Shown in pieces: positions 37,054 to 46,947 of a stretch of DNA of 64,000 bases. How positions within the stretch are numbered: the first letter of the stretch is position 1; the number at the start of each line of letters is the position of its first letter. The notes below the pieces were generated by a model that saw only the letters and a list, made by a program, of their open reading frames with translations, had not been told where the DNA came from and did not search any database. Both the position numbers and the translations under genes were made by a program. Source of the DNA: Sodalis glossinidius str. 'morsitans' (GTDB lineage: Bacteria; Pseudomonadota; Gammaproteobacteria; Enterobacterales; Enterobacteriaceae); contig NC_007712.1 of NCBI RefSeq assembly GCF_000010085.1, positions 3,162,001-3,226,000 of the forward strand, written 5' to 3'.

Positions 37054-37810
37054 TTACATCCCACGGGAAGGCTGCCACCAGCCTGCCCTCACGTCCCGTG
37101 TCCGAGCACAATGCAACGCATCACGCCACGGTTCCCGTTGCCGGCTAATGATGCTGCGCATCAGCAACACCGCTGGTTCGGCGGCCTGAGACGCGGTTGT
37201 CAGCCACTGCACCTCAAACGGCAGCGCCTCCTGGATTGCGACCACCTGCAACTGCGCGGCGTAGCGGCTGGCGGTAAACGTATCGACAATCCCCACACCG
37301 CCGCCGGCTAGCACCATATCGGCACGATAAGGCACTTCTGCCGTCAGGCCCGGCGCCACCGATTGACCAAACGCCAGCACCAGATCCAGCCGTTCAGCCA
37401 GCAGATCCTGGCATAGGGTATCCTGATGACCGGTCACCAATTCTACCTCCGCCGACAGCGGCGGCGCCAGACGACGGTAGTCCATCAGTACCTGCGCCAT
37501 AAAAACTTGACCCATCGCATGCGCAGCGCCGATGCGCAACTGCTGCGGCTGCGGTTCGCGCAAACGCTGGGCAAGCTGGTCGATACGCTGCAAATGCAGA
37601 TAAAGCTGTTCGATTTCCGGCATTAGCCGCTGTGCCCGCGGCGTGGGCTGCAGGCTGGAAGGCAGCCTGTCGAACAAGGCGAAACCGAGTTGCTGTTCGG
37701 CATGGGCCAGCACGCGGCTGATGTTGGGCTGCGAGACATTAAGCCGGCGCGCCGCTGATACTGCCGGACGCCATGATGGCGTGAATGATTTCGATATGAC
37801 GTAACCGCAT
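37054..37810 (-). pseudogene. LysR-type regulator pseudogene
   Basis: ATG 37810 reads MRLRHIEIIHAIMASGSISG, then the frame shifts near 37745; the helix-turn-helix resumes as RRLNVSQPNISRVLAHAEQQ and the effector domain follows (IDQLAQRLREPQPQQLRIGA). After VPYRADMVL a stretch of the effector domain appears deleted before AGGGVGIVDTFTASRY. The target is unknown. Confidence 0.82.
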
Positions 37811-37959
37811 GGTTGGCGCTCCAGGCCGACGGTCTGAGACGAATGCCGGTATCGACCTTCTCTCCCGCATAATAAGAGAATTTATGGCCCTTGAACAGTG
37901 CACCCGCAGGACTACCGCCAGAAACATATCCGTTGGGCCAGCGCCCAGGATTTTCAGGT

Positions 37960-37987
37960 AAAAAAAATCGCAGCCTCAGGCTGCGAT
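37960..37987 (-). terminator. rho-independent terminator of spy
   Basis: Perfect stem ATCGCAGCC / GGCTGCGAT with a 3-base loop, followed on the minus strand by a run of T. Lies just after the spy stop. Confidence 0.85.
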
Positions 37988-38010
37988 GGAATAATGACAT
38001 CTTGGTGGAA

Positions 38011-38478
38011 TTAATTATTTCCGTGTTCCATTATTTTCGTTTGATGCTCTTCAAATTTCTTATTGAATTCCTGTTTCTGCGTCGGCGTCAGGACATTATA
38101 CATTTTATTCTGCATTTCCAGATGGGCCAGCATTCTCTCATTTTGCGCCTGCGTCATGCTGGTGACGAGTGCCTGCGCTTTGCTACTGTCAAAATTATCG
38201 GCAGCGATGACATCATGGAGCTGTTTATGTTCATCAGCCGATGGCTTCTTCATATTTTTCATCGCATCGCGTGCGATATCACGCATCTGTTCCCGCTGTG
38301 CGGTCGTCAAATCTAAGCCTTTGAACATTTGTTCCATCATCGGTCCGTGCTTCGGATGATGATACATTTTTGCGCTCTCCGATGCGGCCGGCGCCGTGGC
38401 CGTATCGGCGGCGGAAGCAAGCTGGACGATACCTAACATCATTGTAATGGCCAGAGCGAAAGCAGTTAATTTACGCAT
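38011..38478 (-). CDS. spy: periplasmic chaperone Spy
   Basis: ATP-independent periplasmic chaperone of the CpxP/Spy family. 155 residues with a Sec signal peptide (MRKLTAFALAITMMLGIVQL, cleavage after ASA) and the two LTxxQ motifs (LTTAQREQMRDIAR, LTPTQKQEFNKKFE). Intact with its own terminator. In E. coli it is controlled by Cpx and Bae envelope stress systems; no operator was identified here. Confidence 0.93.
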   Translation of the reverse strand: MRKLTAFALAITMMLGIVQLASAADTATAPAASESAKMYHHPKHGPMMEQMFKGLDLTTAQREQMRDIARDAMKNMKKPSADEHKQLHDVIAADNFDSSKAQALVTSMTQAQNERMLAHLEMQNKMYNVLTPTQKQEFNKKFEEHQTKIMEHGNN

Positions 38479-38882
38479 GATATTTCCTCATTATTTTTAC
38501 CTGTATGCCTCGGCAAGAATCAAACACCGTGGCGTGCATTACAAGAATAACTTTACGCGAGTTAACTTCAAGTAGTACGAGCCTGAGTAAATATGTTAAA
38601 GCCTATCACTCAATTTATGCGCAATAATGAAGAAAAAATGGAGAATAGGCTATAAAACCGTTGTGATATTTAATGAAGCGCTTCGCATTGAGCCTTAAGA
38701 TAAAGTAGCGCGATTTTCAGGCATTGCCAACAATATTCATCCCCCCTGCTGTTTCGTCTGTGCTATTTCACCACCGCGAGGAAAGGAATACATTCCATCG
38801 CTTTTTACCCCAACCCCTATTTCCCGCGCCAGTAGCAACGCTCACCTTCGTGCTATGGCGACGCGCCGAAAGTCACATTAAC
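38479..38882. other. intergenic region between spy and ychO
   Basis: About 400 bases, with the AT-rich promoter side of spy near 38500-38700. Nothing else recognised. Confidence 0.4.
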
Positions 38883-40271
38883 TCATGTCGCGTCGCCGGC
38901 AGGAAACATTAACACTTCGTCGGGATGGGCGACCGCCTGCAGCGGCGCGCTAAGTTTTAACACTATCCAGTTGGAGGTTACCCGTTGTTGCTTCTCATCT
39001 TCCACCGTCACCGATAGGCGGTACTCGTTACGTGCGTCAGGCTTAGCACCTGGGTATCGCCCTGCCAGCTCACCGTGGTCAGAGGGTAACGCGCCGAAAC
39101 CTGGACTTCGAGCGCCAATGAGCTTCCCGGCTGTAGCGACCAGGGCGGCGTCGCCAGAAATACCGACAGGGTTTTGCGCTGTTTAAATTCCGGCACCGGC
39201 ACCGCAGTGCGCTGCGCCAGGTCATAACGGCTGCCCCGCAACGAGTGCACCTCTGCGACGTAATCCGCCGACAGTTGCCTATGCAGCGGGACCCCAAGGC
39301 GGTAATTGAGGGTGAGTTGATACTGTTCCGCGCTTTCGCCGCCGTCCCCCAACTTATGTTTAGCGGACAACGTCATGAGCAGCACGGGAGTATAGCTTAC
39401 GCCGAGCTCCACCGCTGCCGAATTTGAGCGATAATTACCGCTATCGAAAAGATCTACCCGCTGGCCGAAATAGTGCTCGTATTTTACCGACGCGCCCAGC
39501 TGGCGATAAAACGGCAGATATCCTTGGGTGGTGATATCGTAGCCGGGCCATGCGTAAGAGCTCATCTTCGTCATCATTGGCGGCATGCATACCGGACAGA
39601 GGGTAATAATAGTTGGAGGACAGCGTGAGATAATCGCTGCGCGCTTCCGCACCGATGCTGCCGCGACGCGACGCATCCTGGTTCAGGTATTGATCATAAA
39701 ATACGTTGTAGCCCAGTAGCCAGCGCCCGGCGTTCCAGCGTTGGCGGAGGCCCATATTGCCGACAACGCCGTCATCGACGCCCTGCAACCCTAGTTGACT
39801 GTAGGTCAGACCGCGCGTTTTCTGATCGACCAGCGGCAGCAATAACTGACCAGAACTGCCGTTAAAGCGACCGCGTTCATCCACGTCAAGGGTGACGGTC
39901 GTGTAGCCAAGGGGAGACAGCAACGCTTCGCTCTTTTGCTGCAATCGGTCCAACACGCGATCCTTCGCCTCCCCCAGCAGATAACTGCGCCAGGTCTGAT
40001 CGGTATTTTCATCCTGGTTGACTTCCGCCATTTGTCGCGCTAACGTCGCCAACTTCTTTTCCGTACCGCTTTCGTTTACACTTGCGCTCCCAAGATTAGG
40101 CAGCGCTTGCTGCTGGCTTAGCAACGCAGCGTCATTTTCCGGCTGGGTTACCCACGCGGCGGCGGGGAGCGAACAGAAGAAGGCGTTACCCGCCAGGGTG
40201 CCTAAGAAAACTCTCATAATGACAGGTGACGTGACGGCGCGAAGCCGCCGGTTTGGTATAAAGACGTTCAT
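38883..40271 (-). pseudogene. ychO: ychO-like inverse autotransporter (intimin/invasin family) pseudogene
   Basis: Outer-membrane beta-barrel protein. From ATG 40271 (MNVFIPNRRLRAVTSPVIMR) it has a signal segment, a LysM-less N-terminal region, and the barrel signature (GMHAANDDEDEL, YNVFYDQYLNQDASRRGSIG). Frameshift near 39570, then the second barrel part (GYLPFYRQLGASVKYEHYFG), a second shift near 39025, and the end NEYRLSVTVEDEKQQRVTSN to MFPAGDAT. Close in E. coli to the cha genes, as here. Confidence 0.85.
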
Positions 40272-40497
40272 GGGTCTCTCTGTTCGCCGCTGTGCCGCTG
40301 TGGCCGTTGCTTTGATGACCGGCAAGTTGCCGGACTGCTCATAAAGTAACCCGATAACGCTTACTCTAACACATTCAGAATGGGCATAGACAGTGAGATG
40401 ACTTACCATTCTAAACCACAAGAAATATACTGCTAAATATCTATATGTTTGACCTGTCCGTTACCGTATTTGATGCTTACAGCCCGGAGAAGGAAAA

Positions 40498-41793
40498 ATG
40501 ACGCAACTGGAAAAGGAACGGTTTATCGGCCTGGAGTGGCTACGCTTCCTGCTTGGCTGTTACGTTATGATTTATCATACCGCCCATCACTATCCGCAAT
40601 TCAAAGCGGTGTTCGGGCTGAGCGAGCTGACCAGTATGGGCTTTTTCGCCACCAGCGCCTTCTTCGCCCTGTCCGGATTTTTATTGGCCCACGTATATGT
40701 ACGCGGCCGTAGACTGCGCGAACCGGCCAGCAATTTCTGGCGTAAACGGCTGTTCAATCTATATCCCATTCACATTGTGGCGCTGCTGTCGTCCATGCTG
40801 GTCGTCACCCTCATGCAATGGCTGGCAATACCGCCCGAAGGCCCCGGCGCGACAATCCGGTTTGTGGTTTATGACACCAATGAAGTGCTGGGCCAGACCC
40901 ACCCGGAACTGTTCCGCCATTACATGGATAATGTTCAGTTGGCGTTCAACAGCGTGCTGCAGCTCTTGATGCTGCAGGCGTGGAATCCCTATTTTCTGAC
41001 GTTTAATGCGCCGCTTTGGTCGCTGTCGGCGCTGTTTTTCTTTTACCTATTGTTCCCCTGGGCAGCGCCGCGGCTGATGAATGTGCGCAATCCCTGGCTC
41101 TGGCTCGGGATCTGCATGCTGGCCTATCTGCTGCCGCCGGTATGGGTTATCTGGCAGCAACAGTTTGGCATGCCATATACCGGACTGCTGCAGCGTCTGC
41201 CGCTGTTTCGCGTGCCGGAGTTTTTCGGCGGCATCCTGGCTTACGCCCTCTTCAAACGGATACATCAAGCAGGGCATGTGCTGTCGGCTAGCGCACGCCG
41301 AGCCATGGTCCTGTTTATCGTGGCGTGTTTCCTGACGGCCACCGTGCTGTTTACCCACGGCCCCAAATATTGGTACTTCCTGTTGCATAACGGTCTGTTG
41401 TTGCCGTCGCAGTTGATGCTTCTCTATCTGTGCGCGCTGGCGCGCAATCCGGACAGTGCCTGGCTGCGCCACTGGTCACCCCGCCTCGGCGCGGCCTCGT
41501 TGTCCATGTTCGCCCTGCATGTGCCGCTGTACAATTTGTTCATGACAGTGGAACAGTTGGTGCGGGGCGCTCCCGGACAGTGCCTTAACCAGTGGAGCGA
41601 CTGCGTGGCGGCAGCCGCCAACGTGCAGCTGTCGTTGACCGGCTATGCCTTGTTTCTGATACTGACCGTGACGGTGTGTGTGCTGTTTCAGGAGCAATTT
41701 GTGGTGCGGGTCAGAAAACGGTTGGTGGCCCGCTTTATCACCCCCGCTACGGCGCGAACCGGCAAAACAGCGATAAAAACCAGCGGATCCTGA
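40498..41793 (+). CDS. acyltransferase family 3 membrane protein
   Basis: Integral membrane acyltransferase (OafA/YrhL type) that usually O-acetylates surface polysaccharides or small molecules. 431 residues with about ten membrane segments; the N-terminal signature GLEWLRFLLGCYVMIYHTAH contains the family histidine, followed by FFALSGFLLAHVYVRGR. GAGAAGG ribosome site before ATG 40498. Intact in a region of pseudogenes, so probably in use; the substrate is unknown. Confidence 0.85.
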   Translation: MTQLEKERFIGLEWLRFLLGCYVMIYHTAHHYPQFKAVFGLSELTSMGFFATSAFFALSGFLLAHVYVRGRRLREPASNFWRKRLFNLYPIHIVALLSSMLVVTLMQWLAIPPEGPGATIRFVVYDTNEVLGQTHPELFRHYMDNVQLAFNSVLQLLMLQAWNPYFLTFNAPLWSLSALFFFYLLFPWAAPRLMNVRNPWLWLGICMLAYLLPPVWVIWQQQFGMPYTGLLQRLPLFRVPEFFGGILAYALFKRIHQAGHVLSASARRAMVLFIVACFLTATVLFTHGPKYWYFLLHNGLLLPSQLMLLYLCALARNPDSAWLRHWSPRLGAASLSMFALHVPLYNLFMTVEQLVRGAPGQCLNQWSDCVAAAANVQLSLTGYALFLILTVTVCVLFQEQFVVRVRKRLVARFITPATARTGKTAIKTSGS

Positions 41794-41959
41794 TTGCGCA
41801 CGCAGAGGCACCAGATGGCAGCCAGAGAACCCTAACGGAAGCTGGGAGCGCGAGGGCGTCAGCTAAGACACGGCAGTGTCGCATGGAGATGTCTGCGTTT
41901 GCGGCATGGCCTCCTGGGGCCGCCGCCCTTTGCGGCGGCATCTCTTATGTAGCGCGGAG

Positions 41960-42574
41960 CTATACCGCAAGCGGCGGTTCATCCCGCGGCGTTTGGTTCA
42001 CCGCCGCCCGCCCCTGAATCAGCCGGCGCACCTGCTTGACCAATTCCACCATACACTCATTCTGCATGCCGTAATTGTTCAGCTCTTGCTCCAGGGCGAA
42101 GAGATACTGGCGTTGGTGGCAAGGATCCATGACGAAGACCAGTGTGGTGACACTGTCACGACTATCGAGCGTTAATTCACTCCAGGTGGGAATATAGCAG
42201 CCGGTCAGCATCTCCAGCTCTTCATGTAACCGCGCTTCGGGCAGCCGAAACGCCAGCCCCGTGGTCTGACCGCCCTCTTTTAACGCTAACATGCGTCCCG
42301 GCTGCGCCGTAGTGCCGCGACCGGAGATAAGACGCAAACAGAATGCGTGATGCCAGCCCGCGAGCGTGGCCGGACGCACTTCCTCCGCTTCAAAGATGGG
42401 GTTCCACATCAGCGCCCCGTAGCCGAAAACCCACACCGGGCTATTATCCGGCCGGCGCCTCAGCATACACGCCAGCGATGCCCGCCGTTGTTCCGGCGTC
42501 AACAGCAGCGATTCATCGATAATGCCGAAGGCCGTTTTACAATCCGCTTTCTGTAAAAAGTCTCGCTTTAACAA
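41960..42574 (-). CDS. chaC: ChaC-like gamma-glutamylcyclotransferase, eroded
   Basis: Glutathione-specific gamma-glutamylcyclotransferase family. N-terminal KRDFLQKADCKTAFGIIDES and the substrate loop VFGYGALMWNP are conserved. Relative to E. coli, two in-frame losses are seen: ~6 residues between EELEM and LTGCYIPTW, and ~27 residues between VFVMDPCHQ and RQYLFALEQELN. No ATG is available; a TTG at 42574 (or 42595) with AGGAG upstream is the best start. Open frame, activity doubtful. Confidence 0.75.
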   Translation of the reverse strand: MLKRDFLQKADCKTAFGIIDESLLLTPEQRRASLACMLRRRPDNSPVWVFGYGALMWNPIFEAEEVRPATLAGWHHAFCLRLISGRGTTAQPGRMLALKEGGQTTGLAFRLPEARLHEELEMLTGCYIPTWSELTLDSRDSVTTLVFVMDPCHQRQYLFALEQELNNYGMQNECMVELVKQVRRLIQGRAAVNQTPRDEPPLAV

Positions 42575-42599
42575 TAGCTTACTTTCTCCTGGCAATCAC

Positions 42600-43009
42600 A
42601 CTCAAACGCGGCGGCAAAGCTTTGCCACCAATGCGCAACAATATTCTTAAGTTCTATTGCTCATAATTAAATTATCAACAATATGACCATATGTGTTTCC
42701 AGCGCCGCAATCAAGTTTGAAGCGAGTCACATTTAGAATAAAAATCGATAATGGCGCCCTTGTTGCCGCTGAGGACAGCCTAACAACGCCAACAGGAGCG
42801 AATAGCACTGCCGCAGCAGGGGATGATCGCGTCTGGCGGCTCACCTTGATGGCTCTCAGCGGTCATCGTGGCCGCGCGGTTAAGCCATTTTCTTGCGGCT
42901 CGCTCATACAGCCGAGGCCTAAGACCGAGACAAAACCACGGTCAACCGCGGGATGTCGCAAGCGACAATTTGCGGGGGCTGGCCCAGCCCCCTCCGCAGA
43001 GTCTATGCG
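42600..43009. other. intergenic region between chaC and chaB
   Basis: About 400 bases. Contains a strong hairpin (GCGGGGGCTGG / CCAGCCCCCTCCGC around 42972-42997) without a T run. No gene supported. Confidence 0.4.
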
Positions 43010-43261
43010 TTATTGTTTAGCCCCTGAAACGGCCTTTTTGGGATGCCAGCGATCGTCATCCCCTTTCTGGTATTTATGTTTCACGGCCGCTCAGGCAACT
43101 TTGTGCGCTGCTTCCTCGCGCGATTCGTGGCCGCGGCGCTCGGCTGCATCCTTATACTGATCCCAGGCGCTGTTGAAGGCTTCGCGATAAATATCTTGCG
43201 CGTGCTTGGGCAAGCACCCGGTAACGCTGTCCGGCAAAGACGAATTGGATTGATAGAGCAT
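43010..43261 (-). pseudogene. chaB: chaB pseudogene, cation transport regulator
   Basis: From ATG 43261 the frame reads MLYQSNSSLPDSVTGCLPKH, then AQDIYREAFNSAWDQYKD, matching E. coli ChaB. An in-frame TGA at 43091-43093 replaces the conserved Trp in VAWAAVKHEY; the same frame continues AAVKHKYQKGDDDRWHPKKA to TAA 43010-43012. 84 codons in all, one nonsense change. Confidence 0.85.
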
Positions 43262-43747
43262 ACAGCCTCATTGATATACATTGGCATTATTCAGTATAGG
43301 TGGCGGGTCCCCGTCTGTCGGCGGGTACGGCGCCATAGATGGCCCAGTCAGTGCTCCCTCATTGACGCCCGGTGCTGTCGCTGGGAAGTTCATTGCTCGT
43401 TTTGCCACGCAAGCAGATTTTTCTTAACTGACCCACATTTACTTCATTCATCATAGGCCAAAAAGCGCCTTATTTGGCAAGATATTGACAATATTTATCA
43501 CTGTAATGTCAAAAATAAATGGAAAAAGTCTATATAATCAAATATATGTTAATGAACATTATTTTACAATAAAAGTTATAGCCCTCTTACGCCATTTCTT
43601 GGCCTAAACGTCAATTTATGCAAATATCACCCTGGCCCGATTGGCTTTATGTTAAACTTATCGCTGCCGGTAATGGTCACCGGTACGCGCTCGTGGCGGC
43701 ATCGCGGGCAAGAGATCCCGCGTTTTATTCAGGAGAGAGCGCCAACC
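43262..43747. other. intergenic region between chaB and chaA
   Basis: About 490 bases; 43440-43620 is AT-rich and probably holds the chaA promoter. No gene supported. Confidence 0.4.
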
Positions 43748-44835
43748 ATGACGTCTACCACCCCCGCGGTTAAGACCCGCCATAAAGAATATAGCCTGCT
43801 TTTCCCTCTGGCCGCGCTTAGCGTGCTCAGCCTCTGGGGCACCGCTACAGGATTAGGTGCACTGGTGGTGATCAATCTGCTGGCGTTGCTCGGTATTCTG
43901 GTCAGCGCCTTCAACGTGGTGCGCCACGCCGACGTGCTGGCGCATCGCCTGGGTGAGCCCCTCGGTTCGTTGATACTCACCCTGTCCGTGGTCATTCTTG
44001 AAGTCAGCCTCATCTCGGCGCTGATGGCCACCGGCGCTGATGCGCGACACGCTGTACTCGGTCATCATGATCGTAACGACCGGCCTGGTCGGTTTCTCGT
44101 TGCTGCTGGGCGGCAGTAAATTCGCTACCCAGTCACTCAATCTGGCGGGCATCAAACAATATTTGATGGCGATCATGCCGCTGGCGGTTATCGTGCTAGT
44201 CTTTCCCGCCGCGCTGCCGGGGGGGGGGGGGGAATTTCACCGTCGCGCAAATGTTGATTGCCGGCGCCGTCTCCGCCGCCATGTATGGTGTTTTTTTACT
44301 GATCCAGACACGCACGCACCAGAAATGGTTTATCTATGAGCATGAGGACGAAGACGGTGAGGATCCGCACGGCAAACCCTCTGCCCATGGGTCGTTGTGG
44401 CACGGCGCGTAGCTCATCATTCACCTTATCGCGGTGGTCGCAGTAACCAAAGTCAATGCCGATCCGCTCGATCATTTGCTGACCGCTATCAATGCGCCGA
44501 AACAGGTGACCGGCTTCCTGGTGGCGCTGCTGATCCTTTCTCCCGAAGGCCTGGGCGCCATCCGCGCCATGTTGGCCAATCAGGTTCAGCGGGCGATGAA
44601 TCTGTTTTTCGGTTCGATTCTGGCGACCATCTCTCTGACGGTGCCGACGGTGACGCTTATCGCCATCTTCACCGGCAATCAGCTGACGTTCGGTTTGTCG
44701 CTGCCGCAAATCGTAGTCATGTTAACCGCGCTGATAGTGTGCCAGGTCTCTCTCTCCACCGGACGCACCAATGTGCTGAACGGTGCCGCCCATCTGGCGC
44801 TGTTTGTCGCTTATCTGATGACAATTATGCTGTAA
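43748..44835 (+). pseudogene. chaA: chaA pseudogene, Ca2+(Na+)/H+ antiporter
   Basis: Inner-membrane cation/proton exchanger. ATG 43748 (MTSTTPAVKTRHKEYSLLFP), first exchanger repeat HRLGEPLGSLILTLSVVILE. Frameshift near 44040 (after MATGADAR); the frame then reads RDTLYSVIMIVTTGLVGFSL into a 14-base poly-G tract replacing the normal FPAALPGGNFT, which shifts frame again. The acidic loop YEHEDEDGEDPHGKPSAHGS and a TAG follow, and the second repeat ILSPEGLGAIRAMLANQVQR ends at IML. Several lesions. Confidence 0.9.
44219..44232. repeat. 14-base poly-G tract inside chaA
   Basis: Run of 14 G at the point where ChaA has a two-glycine motif. Sets the reading frame of the downstream part; length-unstable. 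Confidence 0.8.
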
Positions 44836-45009
44836 CCTGCGCTCACCGCCCTCGCCTGCGGCGCCTTCCGCATCGCCCCAATGCGGCTGTGGTTCACTTT
44901 TTTCCTTCTGCCTTGATTTGGTGCTGGTTTTTTTGCTGCCGCTCGGCGTATGGTAGGAGTTCATCTCAACGGCCGGCCGACGTTTTTCCTGCTTTGATTT
45001 ACTGAGTTA

Positions 45010-46442
45010 ATGAAGACGCATTTTTTCTCCGGCATACGCCCTTTCAGCGCGCTTATTGGTGCGTGCTAGAAGGAGCGATACACCTCGCAACGCCTGCTCA
45101 AAGATATCATCGCCGGCATCACCGTCGGCATTATCGCCATCCCGCTGGCGATGGCTCTGGCGATTGCCAGCGGGGTGGCGCCGCAATACGGGCTGTATAC
45201 CTCCGCCGTTGCGGGGATCGCGATCGCCCTTTGCGGCAGCTCGCGGTTCAGCATGTCGGGTCCGACCGCAGCTTTCGTGGTAATCCTCTACCCGGTATAG
45301 CAGCAATTCGGGCTGGCGTGGCTGCTGATTGCCACACTGATGTCCGGATTACTGCTGATTATCAGGGGCTGGCGCGTCTTGGCCGCTTGATCGAATTTAT
45401 TCCGCTGCCGGTCACGCTGGGCTTTACCTCAGGTATCGCCATTACTATCAGCACCATGCAGATCAAAGATTTCTTTGGTCTGCATACCGCCTCGCTGCCG
45501 GAACATTATCTTGGCAAAGTGGCAGGCCTGCTCTCGGCGCTGCCCATGTTTACTGTTGCCGATACGCTGGTGGGTATTGTGACTCTTGGGGTACTGATTT
45601 ACTGGCCGCTGCTGGGGGCGATTGAATCGCTGCTGTGCACCGTGGTGCTGGACAGTATGACCGGTAAAAAGCATCAATCTGATAATGAGCTCATCGGCCA
45701 GGGCATCGGCAACGTGCTGGCTCCGTTTTTCGGCGGCATTACCGCGACGGCCGCCATCGCGCGATCCGCCGCCAATGTGCGCGCCGGCTCCACTTCCCCC
45801 GTCTCGGCGCTGGTGCATGCCCTGCTGGTGTTGCTGGCGCTGCTGGTGCTGGCCCCCGCGCTTTCCTGGTTGCCGTTATCCACCATGGCAGCCTTACTGC
45901 TGCTGGTCGCCTGGAACATGAGCGAAGCGCATAAGGTCATTTATCTGCTGCGACGGGCGCCGAAAGACGACATCATTGTTATGCTGCTGTGCATGTCGCT
46001 GACCGTGTTGTTCGATATGGTTATCGCTATTACCGTTGGGATCGTGCTGGCGTCACTGTTGTTTATGCGCCGCATGACCCGTTTGACCGAGCTGCCGTGT
46101 GACCTGCCGGCGACGCGGATGGTAAGCGTCAACGACCCGCTGTTCTTTGCTGCCGCCGAGCGTATCTTTGCCGAGCTCAGTGCGCTAACGCCCGAGGATA
46201 AATACCTCATCTTGCAATGGGATACGGTGCCGGTACTGGATGCCGGCGGACTGCAGGCCTTCATGCAGTTCTGCGACAGACTGCCCGCGGGCCAGCATGT
46301 GCTGGTGACCGATATTCCGTTTCAGCCGTTAAAAACGCTGGCGCGCGCCAATGTCCTGCCAATCCCCGGCCGGCTGTCATTTTGCAGCACCCTGCCGCAG
46401 GCGTTAACACACCTGCCGGCGCCGGTGGTACTGCATTATTAA
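45010..46442 (+). pseudogene. dauA: dauA pseudogene, SulP-family C4-dicarboxylate transporter
   Basis: SulP transporter with a C-terminal STAS domain. ATG 45010 reads MKTHFFSGIRPFSALIGAC, then TAG where E. coli has Trp, then ERYTSQRLLKDIIAGITVGI. A second TAG (45298-45300) follows VVILYPV, then a frame break near 45365. About 90 residues are missing between TLGVLIYWPLLG and AIESLLCTVVLDSMTG. The STAS end LQWDTVPVLDAGGLQAFMQF is present. In E. coli dauA lies between prs and ychH; here it lies between chaA and kdsA. Confidence 0.9.
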
Positions 46443-46947
46443 CGGACATGGTGCGCGGCCTGCTTGAACGCTGGTTGCCCTGCTCGGCAAGGGTTAATGC
46501 CGCCCTAAGACCGACATCGGGGTAAAGGAAGGGATCACGCGGTGCTCTCACGCCATAATGGACGCGGGATAAAGAAGGGCACCATGCGGGACTCACACAC
46601 CCTGACGGACGCGGGGAAAAGAAGGTAACCCCGCGGGCTCGCACGCCGAGTGCAAAGCGGGTTAACGCGGAGCAAAGCCGCTCATTGCGACGTGGACAAC
46701 GTTGGGGGCTGGCGCCCCCGTCCAACCTCTCGCGCCGAGTTGCCCGCTCAGCGTGCGGGGTTTTCAGACGGTATGCTCGCCAGGCGACAGCTATGGCAGG
46801 GTCACCACCTGGGTGCCCGGCGCGCGCGAAGGTGTTACGACAGCGGTATCGGGCGCGGGAACTACATTGCCGGGTGGCCGGGCGCGGAGGTTTTACTGGC
46901 GCGATGACTGGCAGGGGAACTCTCCCTGCCAATGCGTTCTGCCGGCG
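46443..46947. other. 500-base intergenic region with tandem repeats
   Basis: GC-rich and gene-free. Holds three diverged 47-base repeats (46524-46663) and a hairpin (GTTGGGGGC / GCCCCCGTCCAAC, about 46700-46726). Confidence 0.5.
46524..46663. repeat. three tandem 46-47-base repeats
   Basis: Units 46524-46570, 46571-46617 and 46618-46663 each start AAAGGAAGG/AAAGAAGG and share GCGGG...CTC.CAC and ACGCGGG-like blocks near their ends. Diverged from one another; function unknown. Confidence 0.7.

Noticed and set aside
42693..43160. Plus-strand frame of 155 codons in the chaB region
   Set aside because: Antisense to the chaB remnant, no family.
46261..46932. 223-codon minus-strand frame across the dauA end and the tandem repeats
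   Set aside because: Low-complexity Arg/Pro/Ala-rich translation of GC-rich DNA overlapping dauA; a shadow.
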